DNA of 64,000 nucleotides from Igneacidithiobacillus copahuensis (GCF_018854015.1 NZ_JAAXYO010000036.1:11031-75030), one strand, 5' to 3'. Numbered from the stretch's first letter, positions 1 through 8,698 are shown. Notes: generated from the letters alone by a model not told the origin. Translations and numbers: made by a program.

Positions 1-160
1 TGATTTCCGTTGCCGCCGGCGTCACCGCCACCGGCGCGGGAGTGGGGGTTGGCGACGGTGAATGTGGCATACTGGCGCAAGCGCTCAACAACACGGTGAG
101 AAGCGCCGTGCTTCCGAGGCGCCACGATGCGGGCGCGAAGAGTCTGGAGAGCTGCTGCAT
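1..160 (-). CDS. N-terminus of a lipoprotein, probably LpoA/YraM-type penicillin-binding protein activator (partial)
   Basis: The minus strand opens with an ATG at 160 and stays open to the window edge (53 codons visible). It encodes a lipoprotein signal: a basic start, a hydrophobic stretch and a lipobox ending Leu-Ser-Ala-Cys with Cys at residue 28. A Ser/Pro/Thr-rich linker follows, as is usual after lipidation. It lies head to head with rsmI, about 45 bp away. In many proteobacteria the lpoA (yraM) gene is divergent from rsmI (yraL), which is the main reason for the LpoA suggestion. Seen directly: the signal peptide and lipobox. Inferred: the LpoA identity, because the conserved domains lie outside the window. 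No strong Shine-Dalgarno sequence is visible. Confidence 0.55.
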   Translation of the reverse strand, partial: MQQLSRLFAPASWRLGSTALLTVLLSACASMPHSPSPTPTPAPVAVTPAATEI

Positions 161-209
161 GGGGCAAAGTGTAGGGAGAAGACCGCAGGTGCGCAATGAG
201 AGGATGGAG

Positions 210-1076
210 ATGTCAATTGGACGAGAAAACTATCCCGGCCGCTTGGCAATCGTCGGTACGCCCATCGGCAATCTGGAGGATCTCTCACCCCGGGCACGGC
301 GAGTGCTCAGCGAGGCCGACCGGATCCTCGTCGAGGACCGCCGCCATGCCCAGCGCCTTTTTCAAAGCATCGGTATCCAGCCGCGCACCGAACCGCTCCA
401 CGAGCACAACGAGCGCAGCCAGATCCCCCGCATCCTCGGCTACCTGCAGGCCGGCGAGCGCCTTGCCTTGATTTCGGATGCCGGCATGCCGCTGATCTCC
501 GACCCCGGCTACCCGCTGGTCCGCGAACTGCGCCGTGCCGGAGTTGCGATCACCGTCGTCCCCGGCCCCTCTGCGGCCCTGGCCGCCCTGGCCCTGGCCG
601 GCCTGCCTACGGACCGCTTCTGCTTTGAGGGCTTTTTGCCAGCCAAAAGCGCGGCACGGCAGCAGCGCCTGCGCGAACTCGAGGCGGAAACTCGCAGCAT
701 GATCTTCTACGAAGCACCACACCGCATTTTGGCGACCCTGGAGGACATGATTGCGCTGCTGTCTGGCGCTCGCGGCGCCATTTTGGCCCGTGAAATCACC
801 AAGTTGCACGAAGAAGCCATAGGCGAGAGCCTGGCAGCAATCCATGCCTCCCTGACTGCCTCCCCGGAGCGCCAACGCGGCGAGATGTGCCTGGTGCTCG
901 CTGGCGCGCCAGAACGCGAAAGCGGCGAGGCAGACCTCGATCGCCTGCTCCGCCCATTGTTGCAGGAACTCCCCCTGGCGCAAGCCGTGCGACTTGCCGA
1001 GGCCCAAAGCGGCGCCCCCCACCGGCGCCTCTATCAGCGCGCCCTTGCCTTGACTTCCGCAGCGGAGTCGGATTAA
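210..1076 (+). CDS. rsmI: 16S rRNA (cytidine-1402-2'-O)-methyltransferase RsmI
   Basis: This 288-residue protein has the length and fold signature of RsmI (tetrapyrrole methylase fold), which 2'-O-methylates C1402 in the decoding centre of 16S rRNA. The N-terminus carries the GTPIGNLEDLS motif (about residues 17-27), followed by VEDRRHAQRL, ISDAGMPLISDPGYPLV and VPGPSA, all hallmark segments of the S-adenosylmethionine site. The ED-R-R-H segment has Arg where many RsmI proteins have Thr. The reading frame extends upstream, but homology begins at the ATG at 210 (another ATG is at 204), and a GAGAGG sequence sits just before. It is divergent from a lipoprotein gene and directly upstream of tRNA-Phe, as a stand-alone gene. 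Confidence 0.93.
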   Translation: MSIGRENYPGRLAIVGTPIGNLEDLSPRARRVLSEADRILVEDRRHAQRLFQSIGIQPRTEPLHEHNERSQIPRILGYLQAGERLALISDAGMPLISDPGYPLVRELRRAGVAITVVPGPSAALAALALAGLPTDRFCFEGFLPAKSAARQQRLRELEAETRSMIFYEAPHRILATLEDMIALLSGARGAILAREITKLHEEAIGESLAAIHASLTASPERQRGEMCLVLAGAPERESGEADLDRLLRPLLQELPLAQAVRLAEAQSGAPHRRLYQRALALTSAAESD

Positions 1077-1091
1077 ATCGCGACTCTCACA

Positions 1092-1167
<76 letters not shown>

Positions 1168-1235
1168 CCTCTCTGTAACCTACAATATCCCCGCACCCCG
1201 AAAAGCCTCCCCCGCCGACCGGCAGCCATCTTCTC

Positions 1236-1251
1236 TGGCATGGAACCTGCT
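1236..1251 (+). promoter_or_regulatory. Candidate sigma-54 promoter of the flagellin gene
   Basis: TGGCATG-GAAC-CTGCT matches the sigma-54 consensus TGGCACG-N4-TTGCA with the invariant GG and GC dinucleotides exactly ten bases apart. It lies about 110 bp upstream of the flagellin start, room enough for a leader. Flagellar genes of polarly flagellated proteobacteria are often sigma-54 dependent. No enhancer-binding site was recognised. Confidence 0.5.
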
Positions 1252-1362
1252 TTTGTCAAGCAGAAGACGACTTGCCGGCGCTGAAATCGGCACTTTCTTG
1301 CCACGCGCTGGCAAGACCTCACCGTAGCTGCCGAAAAATTGACGAACTTGGGGGGTATTGAG

Positions 1363-3447
1363 GTGACAATCGCTGGAATTGTGAACACTGACGTTTCTGC
1401 TCTACGGACAATAGACAGCCTGGGCAAGCTACGTTCAGGAACCAACACTTCTCTTGCGCAATTATCCACCGGCAAGCAGATCAATGGGCCGCAGGATAAC
1501 CCAGCGGGTTACAGTATTTCTCAGCGAATGACGACGCAGATCGATGCCCTGCAGCAGAACATCGAAAATGCCAATCAGGCCAGCTCGGTCACACAAACGG
1601 CCATGGGGGCCATGACGAATCAGATCGCTATGCTACAGCAGATCCGTAGCATCGCTGTCCAGGCCGCCAATGCCAGTAACACCACCAGTGATCGAGAGGC
1701 CTTGCAAGCTAGCGTCAGCCAATTGCTATCCCAACTGAACACCATCGCCGGGCAAACCCAGTTCAACGGACAAGACCTCTTGACCGGAGCCTTTGCCGGG
1801 AAAAGTTTCCAGGTCGGTCCTAACGCCCACCAGATCATTCCTGTGAGTATCGCCGACACCCGAAGTGCGGCCATGGGGAATTATCCGGCGCAACCCTCTT
1901 CCGGTGCGGGGACCTATACCTTGAGCGGTGCCATTGCCAAGCAGGGCTTTGCCGTCGGCCAGGCCTTCACCATCAGTGTCGGGGCACACAAAAGCTACGC
2001 CACGCTGTCTGGTGGGATCCTGATCGCCTCGGGAGGTACGCTCACGACAGTTTCTCCAGAGACAGTCGTGGGCCTGAATGAGGGTAGCGGCGCTCTCCTC
2101 AGCGCTACCACCCTTCTCAATCAGACTTACCCCATCGATAACAATACCAAATATGTGGTTTCCAGCGGTGCGACTATCCACTATGTCAGCGGTACTGTTA
2201 TTTATCCCCACGGCAGCAGCAATCCCGGGATTAGCGAGACGACCAGTGGGACATATATAACGAGTGGGCAAGTGCTCGTAGCTCCGCCGACGTTATACCA
2301 ACCGGGCGAAGTGGTCAGTGTGGTTCCATACCCGGCATCCGGAGCGACGGTACAAATCGTCTCCGGTGCGCCCGGATACATAGAAGCTTACGCCTCAACT
2401 GCCAATGCGGTGATGACCGCTTCAGGTGGGATCGTGTCGGGACGCGGTGGTGCTTATGCCACGTCCGGTGGCATCCTCCTCAACTCCAGCGCCGGTGAGG
2501 GAGACGGAAATTTCGTGCCCGCTCCTTCCAGCATCGAGATCCGCAGTGGGATCGGGGCAGCGAAGGTGAACATTACTTCCCCGTCGGAATCTGCCGCATC
2601 CATTGCCCAATCGATCAATGCCGTCGCGGGGCAAACTGGAGTCAAGGCCCAGGCCAATACCAGCGTGATGTTTTCCGTAAGTTCTGGGTCCTACAGCTTT
2701 GTATTGAGTAATGGCAGCAAAAGTAATCCTGTTCATCAGGTCAATATTCAGGCAACGGTCAGCGGTGGGGGAGGCAATCCTCTCGACTTCAGTCAGTTGG
2801 TAGGCGCCATCAACCAAAAGACAGCAGTGACCGGCATCGCTGCGTCGACGGTGATGCGCGATGGCGTAGCGCGTTTGGTGCTGACGCAATCGCAGGGGGA
2901 GAATATCGTGATAGCCGGGGGAGCAACTACTGCCCAAGCTGGTCTGACAGCCGGCAGTACGGGTTCATTGCAGGCACTCAATGTCAGCGGCTATCCCGTG
3001 GGGAACCCGATCAACAGCAACTCGGGAGCCGCACTCATTCAGGGCGTAGTGCAGTTCGCCTCGCCGCAATCCTATACGATCACCAATGCCCACATCCTTG
3101 GCTATTCCAGTCAGGCAACCGGGGTAGAACAAGGTGCCCTGTCTACCATCGACGTAGGGACGGCGGAGAATGCGCAACGCAGCATCCTGACCATCGATCA
3201 AGCCATCCAGTACCTTACCGAGCAATCCGGTACCCTGGGCGCGGTTCAGACTCGCATACAGAAAAGCTCTTTGAATGCACAAACAGAAAATGCCAACCTC
3301 GAGTCCGCGAGGTCCGTGGTCGAGGACGCCAACCTGGCCAAGGCGACCTCCCAGCTGACCATGTATCAGATCCTGCAAAAGGCGGGTATCTCCACATTGG
3401 TACAGGAAGGAAGCCTGCAGAAAGCCTATCTCAAGCTCCTGCCATAA
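1363..3447 (+). CDS. Flagellin with a long, Ser/Gly-rich variable domain
   Basis: This 694-residue protein has the conserved D0/D1 ends of flagellins, the subunits of the flagellar filament secreted by the flagellar type III apparatus. Near the N-terminus are LSTGKQINGPQDNPAGYSIS and AGQTQFNGQDLL; the C-terminus has EDANLAKATSQLTMYQILQKAG. The middle, roughly residues 160-600, is far longer than in a usual 300-500-residue flagellin. It is rich in short Ser-Gly and Ala-Ser-Gly-Gly patterns reminiscent of beta-solenoid passenger domains. The GTG at 1363 is preferred because the conserved start (residues TIAGIVNTDVSAL) follows it and a G-rich ribosome site precedes it; a TTG at 1339 is the alternative. 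No other flagellar genes are in the window, so it is an orphan filament gene here. Confidence 0.85.
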   Translation: MTIAGIVNTDVSALRTIDSLGKLRSGTNTSLAQLSTGKQINGPQDNPAGYSISQRMTTQIDALQQNIENANQASSVTQTAMGAMTNQIAMLQQIRSIAVQAANASNTTSDREALQASVSQLLSQLNTIAGQTQFNGQDLLTGAFAGKSFQVGPNAHQIIPVSIADTRSAAMGNYPAQPSSGAGTYTLSGAIAKQGFAVGQAFTISVGAHKSYATLSGGILIASGGTLTTVSPETVVGLNEGSGALLSATTLLNQTYPIDNNTKYVVSSGATIHYVSGTVIYPHGSSNPGISETTSGTYITSGQVLVAPPTLYQPGEVVSVVPYPASGATVQIVSGAPGYIEAYASTANAVMTASGGIVSGRGGAYATSGGILLNSSAGEGDGNFVPAPSSIEIRSGIGAAKVNITSPSESAASIAQSINAVAGQTGVKAQANTSVMFSVSSGSYSFVLSNGSKSNPVHQVNIQATVSGGGGNPLDFSQLVGAINQKTAVTGIAASTVMRDGVARLVLTQSQGENIVIAGGATTAQAGLTAGSTGSLQALNVSGYPVGNPINSNSGAALIQGVVQFASPQSYTITNAHILGYSSQATGVEQGALSTIDVGTAENAQRSILTIDQAIQYLTEQSGTLGAVQTRIQKSSLNAQTENANLESARSVVEDANLAKATSQLTMYQILQKAGISTLVQEGSLQKAYLKLLP

Positions 3448-3470
3448 AGCGACACCGCACAACGCTTTGC

Positions 3471-4931
3471 TCAGCGCTTGAGCAGCGCCCCCAGTACGCC
3501 ACGGATGATCTGCTGGCCCAACTGGCTGCCGATACTCCGTGCCGCACTTTTGAAAAATGCCTCGCCAATGGATTGGCGTCCGCTACTCCGCTCGCTCCTG
3601 GATGATCGATCATGTTCCGCCGCTGTGGGGACCCGTTCCGCGAGGCTCCGCTCGGCGCGCCGGGCCAGTTCTTCGTAGGCAGAATGACGATCCTGCGCCT
3701 GATCGTAGCGCCCGGCCAGGGGGGAACGCGCCAACAGGTCGCGCCGCTCCTCCTCGGTCAAGGGCCCGATCCGCGAGCGTGGCGGAACGATCAGGGTACG
3801 CTCCACCGGCAACGGCCGTCCTTTATGATCCAGAGCAGAAACCAGCGCCTCGCCAATACCGAGATCCTTCAGGGTCACCGCAACATCGATTTGCGGATTA
3901 CTGGGGAAGTTTTCCGCAGCGGTGAGAATGGCCTTGCGATCCTTGGGGGTGAAGGCGCGCAGGGCATGTTGCAACTTGAGACCCAGTTGCCCGAGGACAT
4001 CGTCGGGCACATCCGTGGGGCTCTGGGTAACGAAGAACACGCCAACGCCCTTGGAACGGATGAGACGTACCACCTGCTTGATCTTGTCCAGCAACGCACG
4101 CGGTGCATTGTCGAAGAGCAGGTGTGCCTCATCGAAGAAAAACACCAGCTTTGGCCGGTCGCTATCACCAGCCTCCGGCAATTGTTCAAACAGTTCAGCC
4201 AACAACCAGAGCAGGAAGGCACTGTAAAGCCGCGGCGCCTGACTATACAGCCGCGTCGCATCGAGCAGACTGATCACGCCACGCCCGGAAAAATCGCGCC
4301 GCAGCAGATCGCTCAGCTCCAGCGCCGGCTCACCGAAAAATCCGTCACCGCCCTGCTCTTCCAGCACCAACAAACGACGCTGGATCGCTGCGATACTGGC
4401 GGGGGCAAAGTTGCCATACGCCTGCGACAACTCAGCGCGGTTTTCGCTTATCCAGTTAAGCAGCGCACGCAGGTCCTTGAGATCCAGCAAGAGCAATCCC
4501 TGTTCATCCGCAATGCGAAACGCGGCATACAGAGCACCTTCCTGGGTATCGTTCAATTCCAACAGGCTGGCTAACAAGAGTGGCCCCATTTCCGAGACGG
4601 TCGTGCGGATCGGATGACCGCTCTTCCCAAACAGGTCCCAGAGCAATACTGGCGACGCCTCCGGACGGTAATCGGGTACCGGGATTTTCTCGACGCGCTC
4701 CTGAATCTTGGGGTTGGGCTGCGCGGCCGCGGCCAACCCGGACAGGTCCCCCTTGATGTCCGCCGCGAAGACCGGTACTCCAAGGCGAGAAAAGGCCTCC
4801 GCCAGAATCTGCAGGCTGACGGTCTTGCCGGTACCCGTCGCTCCAGCAATCAGCCCATGTCGGTTTCCCATGCGCGCAAGCTGCAGCACGGGTTTGCCAT
4901 TGGCACCGCCGACGAGTATCTCATCTGACAT
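3471..4931 (-). CDS. HerA-like ATPase of the DUF853 (YjgR) family
   Basis: This 486-residue protein belongs to the HerA/FtsK-type P-loop ATPases of the DUF853 group, whose cellular role is not firmly established. The Walker A motif GATGTGKT is at residues 30-37 and Walker B KLVFFFDEAH at 261-270. They are followed by the family segment VTQSPTDVPDDVLGQLG and a C-terminal region rich in Arg and Ser. There is no nuclease partner (NurA) beside it, which argues against a HerA-NurA resection pair. An A/G-rich site (AGGGGG) precedes the ATG. It is convergent with the flagellin gene, with only 23 bp between the two stops. Confidence 0.85.
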   Translation of the reverse strand: MSDEILVGGANGKPVLQLARMGNRHGLIAGATGTGKTVSLQILAEAFSRLGVPVFAADIKGDLSGLAAAAQPNPKIQERVEKIPVPDYRPEASPVLLWDLFGKSGHPIRTTVSEMGPLLLASLLELNDTQEGALYAAFRIADEQGLLLLDLKDLRALLNWISENRAELSQAYGNFAPASIAAIQRRLLVLEEQGGDGFFGEPALELSDLLRRDFSGRGVISLLDATRLYSQAPRLYSAFLLWLLAELFEQLPEAGDSDRPKLVFFFDEAHLLFDNAPRALLDKIKQVVRLIRSKGVGVFFVTQSPTDVPDDVLGQLGLKLQHALRAFTPKDRKAILTAAENFPSNPQIDVAVTLKDLGIGEALVSALDHKGRPLPVERTLIVPPRSRIGPLTEEERRDLLARSPLAGRYDQAQDRHSAYEELARRAERSLAERVPTAAEHDRSSRSERSSGRQSIGEAFFKSAARSIGSQLGQQIIRGVLGALLKR

Positions 4932-4986
4932 CTTCGCCCCCTTTTTCTATCTGGATTCCGCCTGTGACGCTGAATGGCCAGCAATA

Positions 4987-5910
4987 CTACGATTGTGCAC
5001 GTGAAACGATCTGCTCCATCTCCGAACGAACCGAGGTCGTGGCAGGAAGGACAATTTCGGCACTTTGAAAGCTCATCAATCCGAGTTCCATCTCCCGCCG
5101 CATCTGCTCTGGAGCGGTAAATTCTGCGAGCGTCTTCGCCTCGATACCGTGCTGCCGCAATTCTTGCGCCACCGCTTCGGCGCGCGCCTTGGCCAGCGCA
5201 AGATTAAAGGCGCGATTACCCACGGTACTCGCCCGACCGATGACTACCACCTCCTTGCTTCCCCAGCTTTGTAGCGCCCAGATCGATGCTGACAGCCGTT
5301 CCTGTTGTGCCGGAGCAATAGTACTCAGCCCAATGGGAAAAAGGATCAGTGGCAGGCTTTGGGGCGGGGGAATTAGATGGATCTGCCAGCCCGGGTGATT
5401 GGCCTGCAACTGCAGATCCATGGCGTGCAAGGTGAGCACATTGGCGGGAACAGCAGGGGAGGGCAGTATGGTGATCCGTTTTTGCTCCGGATCCACATCC
5501 AGTACTTGCAGGGGAAGCGGAAAATCCCGCCGCAGCTGCTCGGTCATCTGACTGCGTTGCTGGCTCTGGGCGACTAAATCCGTGTTCGGCGCCACCGGAG
5601 CAGCCAGCACGGAACTTGCCGGGAGCGGTGCATGCCAGGAGGGGAGTTGCGTCAGTTGCAGAGCCACGGGATGGTGCAGCTGACGCTGCAGCTGCTCCTC
5701 TGCCGTCGCTTGCAGGTTGGACTGCGGATCCTGGGTGACCACCGTGGCCTCGATCTGTACTGGCTGTCCTTTGGGAAAAGCCACAGTGAATTGTGCCAGG
5801 CGTCCATCGCCCTTTTCTTTGGCCACTGCTGCCAAAGTGCGGAGTTCTTTACTGGAGAGGGTGCTCATGGGCTCTGATCTGGAGAGTCGGTACTGGGAAA
5901 ATCCTAGCAT
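4987..5910 (-). CDS. OmpA-like C-terminal domain protein without a visible signal peptide
   Basis: The last third of this 307-residue protein reads as an OmpA/MotB peptidoglycan-binding domain: FPIGLSTIAPAQQERL, then the helix NLALAKARAEAVAQEL, which matches the N-x2-L-S-x2-R-A-x2-V pattern. The first 180 residues are rich in Gln, Leu and Pro and match nothing I recognise. Unusually, no signal peptide or transmembrane anchor is visible at any in-frame start, so an envelope location is not proven. The ATG at 5910 has a reasonable GGTGAG ribosome site; a start at 5868 would give a shorter protein beginning MSTLSSKE. It is a single gene transcribed in the same direction as the DUF853 ATPase. Confidence 0.6.
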   Translation of the reverse strand: MLGFSQYRLSRSEPMSTLSSKELRTLAAVAKEKGDGRLAQFTVAFPKGQPVQIEATVVTQDPQSNLQATAEEQLQRQLHHPVALQLTQLPSWHAPLPASSVLAAPVAPNTDLVAQSQQRSQMTEQLRRDFPLPLQVLDVDPEQKRITILPSPAVPANVLTLHAMDLQLQANHPGWQIHLIPPPQSLPLILFPIGLSTIAPAQQERLSASIWALQSWGSKEVVVIGRASTVGNRAFNLALAKARAEAVAQELRQHGIEAKTLAEFTAPEQMRREMELGLMSFQSAEIVLPATTSVRSEMEQIVSRAQS

Positions 5911-6049
5911 GAGCACTCACCCGAATCACCAGAAAAAATGCGTCAATCTCTCCAACTTACGGGTGCGATCAGCAACTGCAAAACTCCCCGCGATTACCGA
6001 GCGCAGCAGCTCGTTTTCTCGCGTCGACTAGCGCACGGTATCTATGCGA

Positions 6050-6304
6050 CTAGTTCCCGTTAAGACTGTGCTCAATTTGCGGTAGCGCCGCGCCGACACC
6101 GGCGCCCGCAGCACCACCGACCGCTGCTCCGGCAGCGGGACTGCCGGCTACCGCAGCGCCAACCACCGCGCCACCCGCAGCACCAATCGCGCCACCACTC
6201 AAGGCTCGTTGTCCCGTCGGACTCATGTTGGCACAACCACCCAGCGCCAGCACGCAGACGACGACCGTCGCCACAGCTATTTTACGTGTATACAATGCGT
6301 TCAT
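6050..6304 (-). CDS. Small glycine-zipper lipoprotein
   Basis: This 84-residue protein starts with a classical lipoprotein signal ending LALGGC (Cys at residue 24). It continues with a Gly/Ala-rich segment (GGAIGAAGGAVVGAAVAG and similar), i.e. glycine-zipper repeats that insert in or pack against membranes. Such proteins (YMGG/SlyB/osmotic-lipoprotein type) reside in the outer membrane or periplasm and are often stress-induced; the exact role is unknown. The start is well supported by AAGGAGGTG upstream. It stands alone, divergent from the ABC-F gene. Confidence 0.8.
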   Translation of the reverse strand: MNALYTRKIAVATVVVCVLALGGCANMSPTGQRALSGGAIGAAGGAVVGAAVAGSPAAGAAVGGAAGAGVGAALPQIEHSLNGN

Positions 6305-6434
6305 AAGTACACCTCCTTTGTAAGTTTAGTCCAACCGGGCCTCGTCTGCCTTCGGGCATGTCGGAGGTCCAGGTTCTCGCCCTTTCGATGCTATCATCCC
6401 GGCTTTCGCTCTCCTTAACCCCTTGGAGTCTGCC

Positions 6435-8060
6435 TTGCTCAGCACCCATCAATTGACCATGCAATTTGCTTCCAAACCGCTCTTTGAGAATGTCAGCGTC
6501 GAGTTTGGCGATGGCAACCGCTACGGCCTGATTGGCGCCAACGGCAGCGGCAAGACAACCCTGATGAAAATCCTCGGCGGCGATCTAGAACCCAGCTCCG
6601 GCAACGTCAGCCTCAGTAGTGGCGAGCGCCTCGGTAAACTGCGTCAGGACCAGTTTGCGTTTGAAGAGTACACGGTTCTGGATACGGTGATGATGGGTCA
6701 TGCGGAGTTCTGGCGGGTCAAACAGGAACGCGATCGTCTCTACGCCCTGGCGGAGCTGACGGAAGAAGAGGGCATGGCGATTGCCCAGATCGAGGGAGAG
6801 TATGCGGAACTCGACGGCTATTCTGCCGAGGCACGGGCGGGGGAACTACTGATTGGGGTGGGCATTCCCCTGGAACAACATACAGGATTGATGTCGGCCG
6901 TGGCCCCCGGCTGGAAACTGCGGGTACTCCTCGCTCAGGCACTCTTTGCCGACCCGGACATCCTGCTGCTCGACGAGCCTACCAACAATCTGGATATTCA
7001 TACGATTCAGTGGCTGGAAGAGCTGCTGAGCACCATCAACAGCACCATCATCATCATTTCTCATGACCGCCATTTTCTGAACAGCGTCTGCACCCACATG
7101 GCGGATCTGGACTACGGTGAGCTGCGCATCTATCCGGGAAATTACGACGAGTACATGCGTGCCTCAACGCTGGTACGGGAACAATTACTGGCCGAAAATG
7201 ATAAAAAGCGGGAAAAAATGGCGGAGTTACAGACCTTCGTCAGCCGTTTTTCGGCCAATGCCTCAAAAGCTAAACAGGCGACCTCGCGGGCGCGCCAGCT
7301 CGAAAAAATCCAGCTGGAGGAGGTGAAGCCCTCTAGCCGGCAGAATCCTTATCTCGTGTTTCAACAAGAGCGCAAGTTGTATCGCCACGCCGTAGACAGC
7401 AAGGATTTGGGCAAGAGTTTTGGCGAATTGCGCCTGTTCCACAAGTTGCGCCTGCAGATAGAGGCGGGGGAACGGGTGGCGATCATTGGCGCCAATGGTC
7501 TGGGCAAAACCACTCTGCTGCGCTGCCTGCTGGGCGAAATCGAGCTGGATACCGGGACGGTCAAATGGGCCGAGAACGCCAGGATCGGTTATTTTCCCCA
7601 GGATTATGCCGCGGAGTTTGCCGAGGAGCGGAGTCTTTTTGCATGGATGAGCCAATGGCGCAGCGAAAAGGACGATGATCAGATCATCCGTGGCATATTG
7701 GGCCGCCTCCTCTTTGGTCAGGATCAGGTGGACCGACCGGTACAGGTACTTTCCGGCGGCGAAAAGGGGCGCATGCTCTTTGGCAAACTGACCCTGCAAA
7801 GACCCAACGTCTTGATTCTCGATGAACCGACCAATCATCTGGACATGGAGTCCATCGAATCGCTGAACACGGCCCTGGAAAAATTTGACGGTACCCTGAT
7901 TTTTGTCAGTCATGACCGGGAATTCGTCTCGTCGCTGGCCACCCGCATCATCGAATTTACCGCCCACGGCATCGAGGATTTCAAGGGCAGCTACGAAGAC
8001 TATCTGCGCAGCCAGCAAGCTGCCAAAGTCCCTCCGAAAAAGGTTGGGAAAGGTCGGTGA
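6435..8060 (+). CDS. ABC-F family translation-type ATPase, YbiT-like
   Basis: This 541-residue protein has two tandem ABC ATPase domains without membrane segments, the hallmark of ABC-F proteins, which act on ribosomes. Walker A motifs are GANGSGKTT (residues 34-42) and GANGLGKTT. Walker B/D-loop segments are DILLLDEPTNNLD and VLILDEPTNHLD. The linker between the domains is charged and helical. Motifs such as GKLRQDQFAFEEYTVLDTVMMGH and APGWKLRVLLAQALFADPD resemble E. coli YbiT closely. The second domain has a normal SGGEKGRM signature, while the first has the APGWKLR variant. A TTG at 6435 is chosen because GGAG lies six bases upstream and homology starts there; a TTG at 6423 is possible. 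Confidence 0.9.
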   Translation: MLSTHQLTMQFASKPLFENVSVEFGDGNRYGLIGANGSGKTTLMKILGGDLEPSSGNVSLSSGERLGKLRQDQFAFEEYTVLDTVMMGHAEFWRVKQERDRLYALAELTEEEGMAIAQIEGEYAELDGYSAEARAGELLIGVGIPLEQHTGLMSAVAPGWKLRVLLAQALFADPDILLLDEPTNNLDIHTIQWLEELLSTINSTIIIISHDRHFLNSVCTHMADLDYGELRIYPGNYDEYMRASTLVREQLLAENDKKREKMAELQTFVSRFSANASKAKQATSRARQLEKIQLEEVKPSSRQNPYLVFQQERKLYRHAVDSKDLGKSFGELRLFHKLRLQIEAGERVAIIGANGLGKTTLLRCLLGEIELDTGTVKWAENARIGYFPQDYAAEFAEERSLFAWMSQWRSEKDDDQIIRGILGRLLFGQDQVDRPVQVLSGGEKGRMLFGKLTLQRPNVLILDEPTNHLDMESIESLNTALEKFDGTLIFVSHDREFVSSLATRIIEFTAHGIEDFKGSYEDYLRSQQAAKVPPKKVGKGR

Positions 8061-8092
8061 ACTCTGGCAGGAAATGATACTCCATAGAGATC

Positions 8093-8227
8093 ATGCCAAA
8101 AGATCCCGCGTATGCCGAGGCGCGAGCCCTGCTCAAACTGCTCCTGATCAGCGGTGCCATCACCCTGGCGAGTGCGGCGGTTATTGTCGTACTCTGGTGG
8201 CTGTATGCTGCCGGAGGCCATGGATGA
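8093..8227 (+). CDS. 44-residue single-pass membrane protein, unknown function
   Basis: A short frame from ATG 8093 to TGA 8227 encodes a charged N-terminus (MPKDPAYAEARALLK), then a continuous hydrophobic helix of about 23 residues ending in WWLYAAGGHG. Its stop lies inside the start of the next gene (8220), so the two are probably translationally coupled. There is no GGAGG-type ribosome site of note upstream. The family is not recognised; the topology and coupling are the only support. Confidence 0.5.
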   Translation: MPKDPAYAEARALLKLLLISGAITLASAAVIVVLWWLYAAGGHG

Positions 8228-8609
8228 AGCAATGCTGAAAACTTGCGGAGATGCGCACTACCGGTATCTGGATATGCGCGAAGCCGAGCCAGGGGATCAC
8301 TTCTTTCACCTTCGCCATCAACCCTACAGTGACGTGGTGGCAGCAATCGAAGCGGCGGAGGTCCTGAGCGTCGACGACAAAACCCTGCACTGTCGGGTGC
8401 AGGGGCAACGCAAACCCTGGAAACTGCGGCGTCAGGCCGAGCACATCCACTGTTATGTGGGTGAAGATCCTCTGTTTCAGCAATTGTATTACACCTTCAC
8501 CCGGGCCCAGCGCATTCAGCAGGCCAAGGAATGGGTGCGCCACGCGCCTCCCGAGCGTTTCGATGAAGAGGTACTGCAGGCCATCGAGCGCTGGCACGGC
8601 ACAGGCTGA
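8220..8609 (+). CDS. Conserved-looking soluble protein of unknown function
   Basis: This 129-residue frame starts at ATG 8220 just behind GGAGG (8213-8217); a second ATG at 8232 is a possible alternative. The protein is acidic and basic by turns, with aromatic-rich segments (YRYLDMREAEPGDHFFHLRH, LFQQLYYTFTRAQRIQQAK) and no signal peptide, membrane helix or recognised enzymatic motif. It overlaps the stop of the preceding small membrane protein by eight bases and ends 90 bp before rpmH. I do not recognise the family. It is treated as real because it is coupled to its neighbour and no better frame competes. Confidence 0.6.
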   Translation: MDEAMLKTCGDAHYRYLDMREAEPGDHFFHLRHQPYSDVVAAIEAAEVLSVDDKTLHCRVQGQRKPWKLRRQAEHIHCYVGEDPLFQQLYYTFTRAQRIQQAKEWVRHAPPERFDEEVLQAIERWHGTG

Positions 8610-8636
8610 GGACCCAGCGCGATCCTCCTCCCCACC

Positions 8637-8665
8637 TTGACTTTGACCTCTCTTCTCCTTATCTT
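8637..8665 (+). promoter_or_regulatory. Probable sigma-70 promoter of rpmH-rnpA
   Basis: TTGACT (8637-8642) and TATCTT (8660-8665) are 17 bases apart, a good sigma-70 arrangement, about 35 bp ahead of rpmH. No DnaA boxes are visible in this spacer, unlike many rpmH-dnaA intergenic regions. Confidence 0.55.
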
Positions 8666-8698
8666 CTGTGCCCTTACGAAATTTTGGGGTAGATCATC

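Noticed and set aside
1289..1301. Second sigma-54-like GG...GC pair upstream of the flagellin gene
   Set aside because: The spacing between GG and GC is nine bases, not ten.
1330..1337. GCCGAAAA before the flagellin gene as a sigma-28 -10 element
   Set aside because: No TAAA-type -35 at the right distance; the sigma-54-like site is a better fit.
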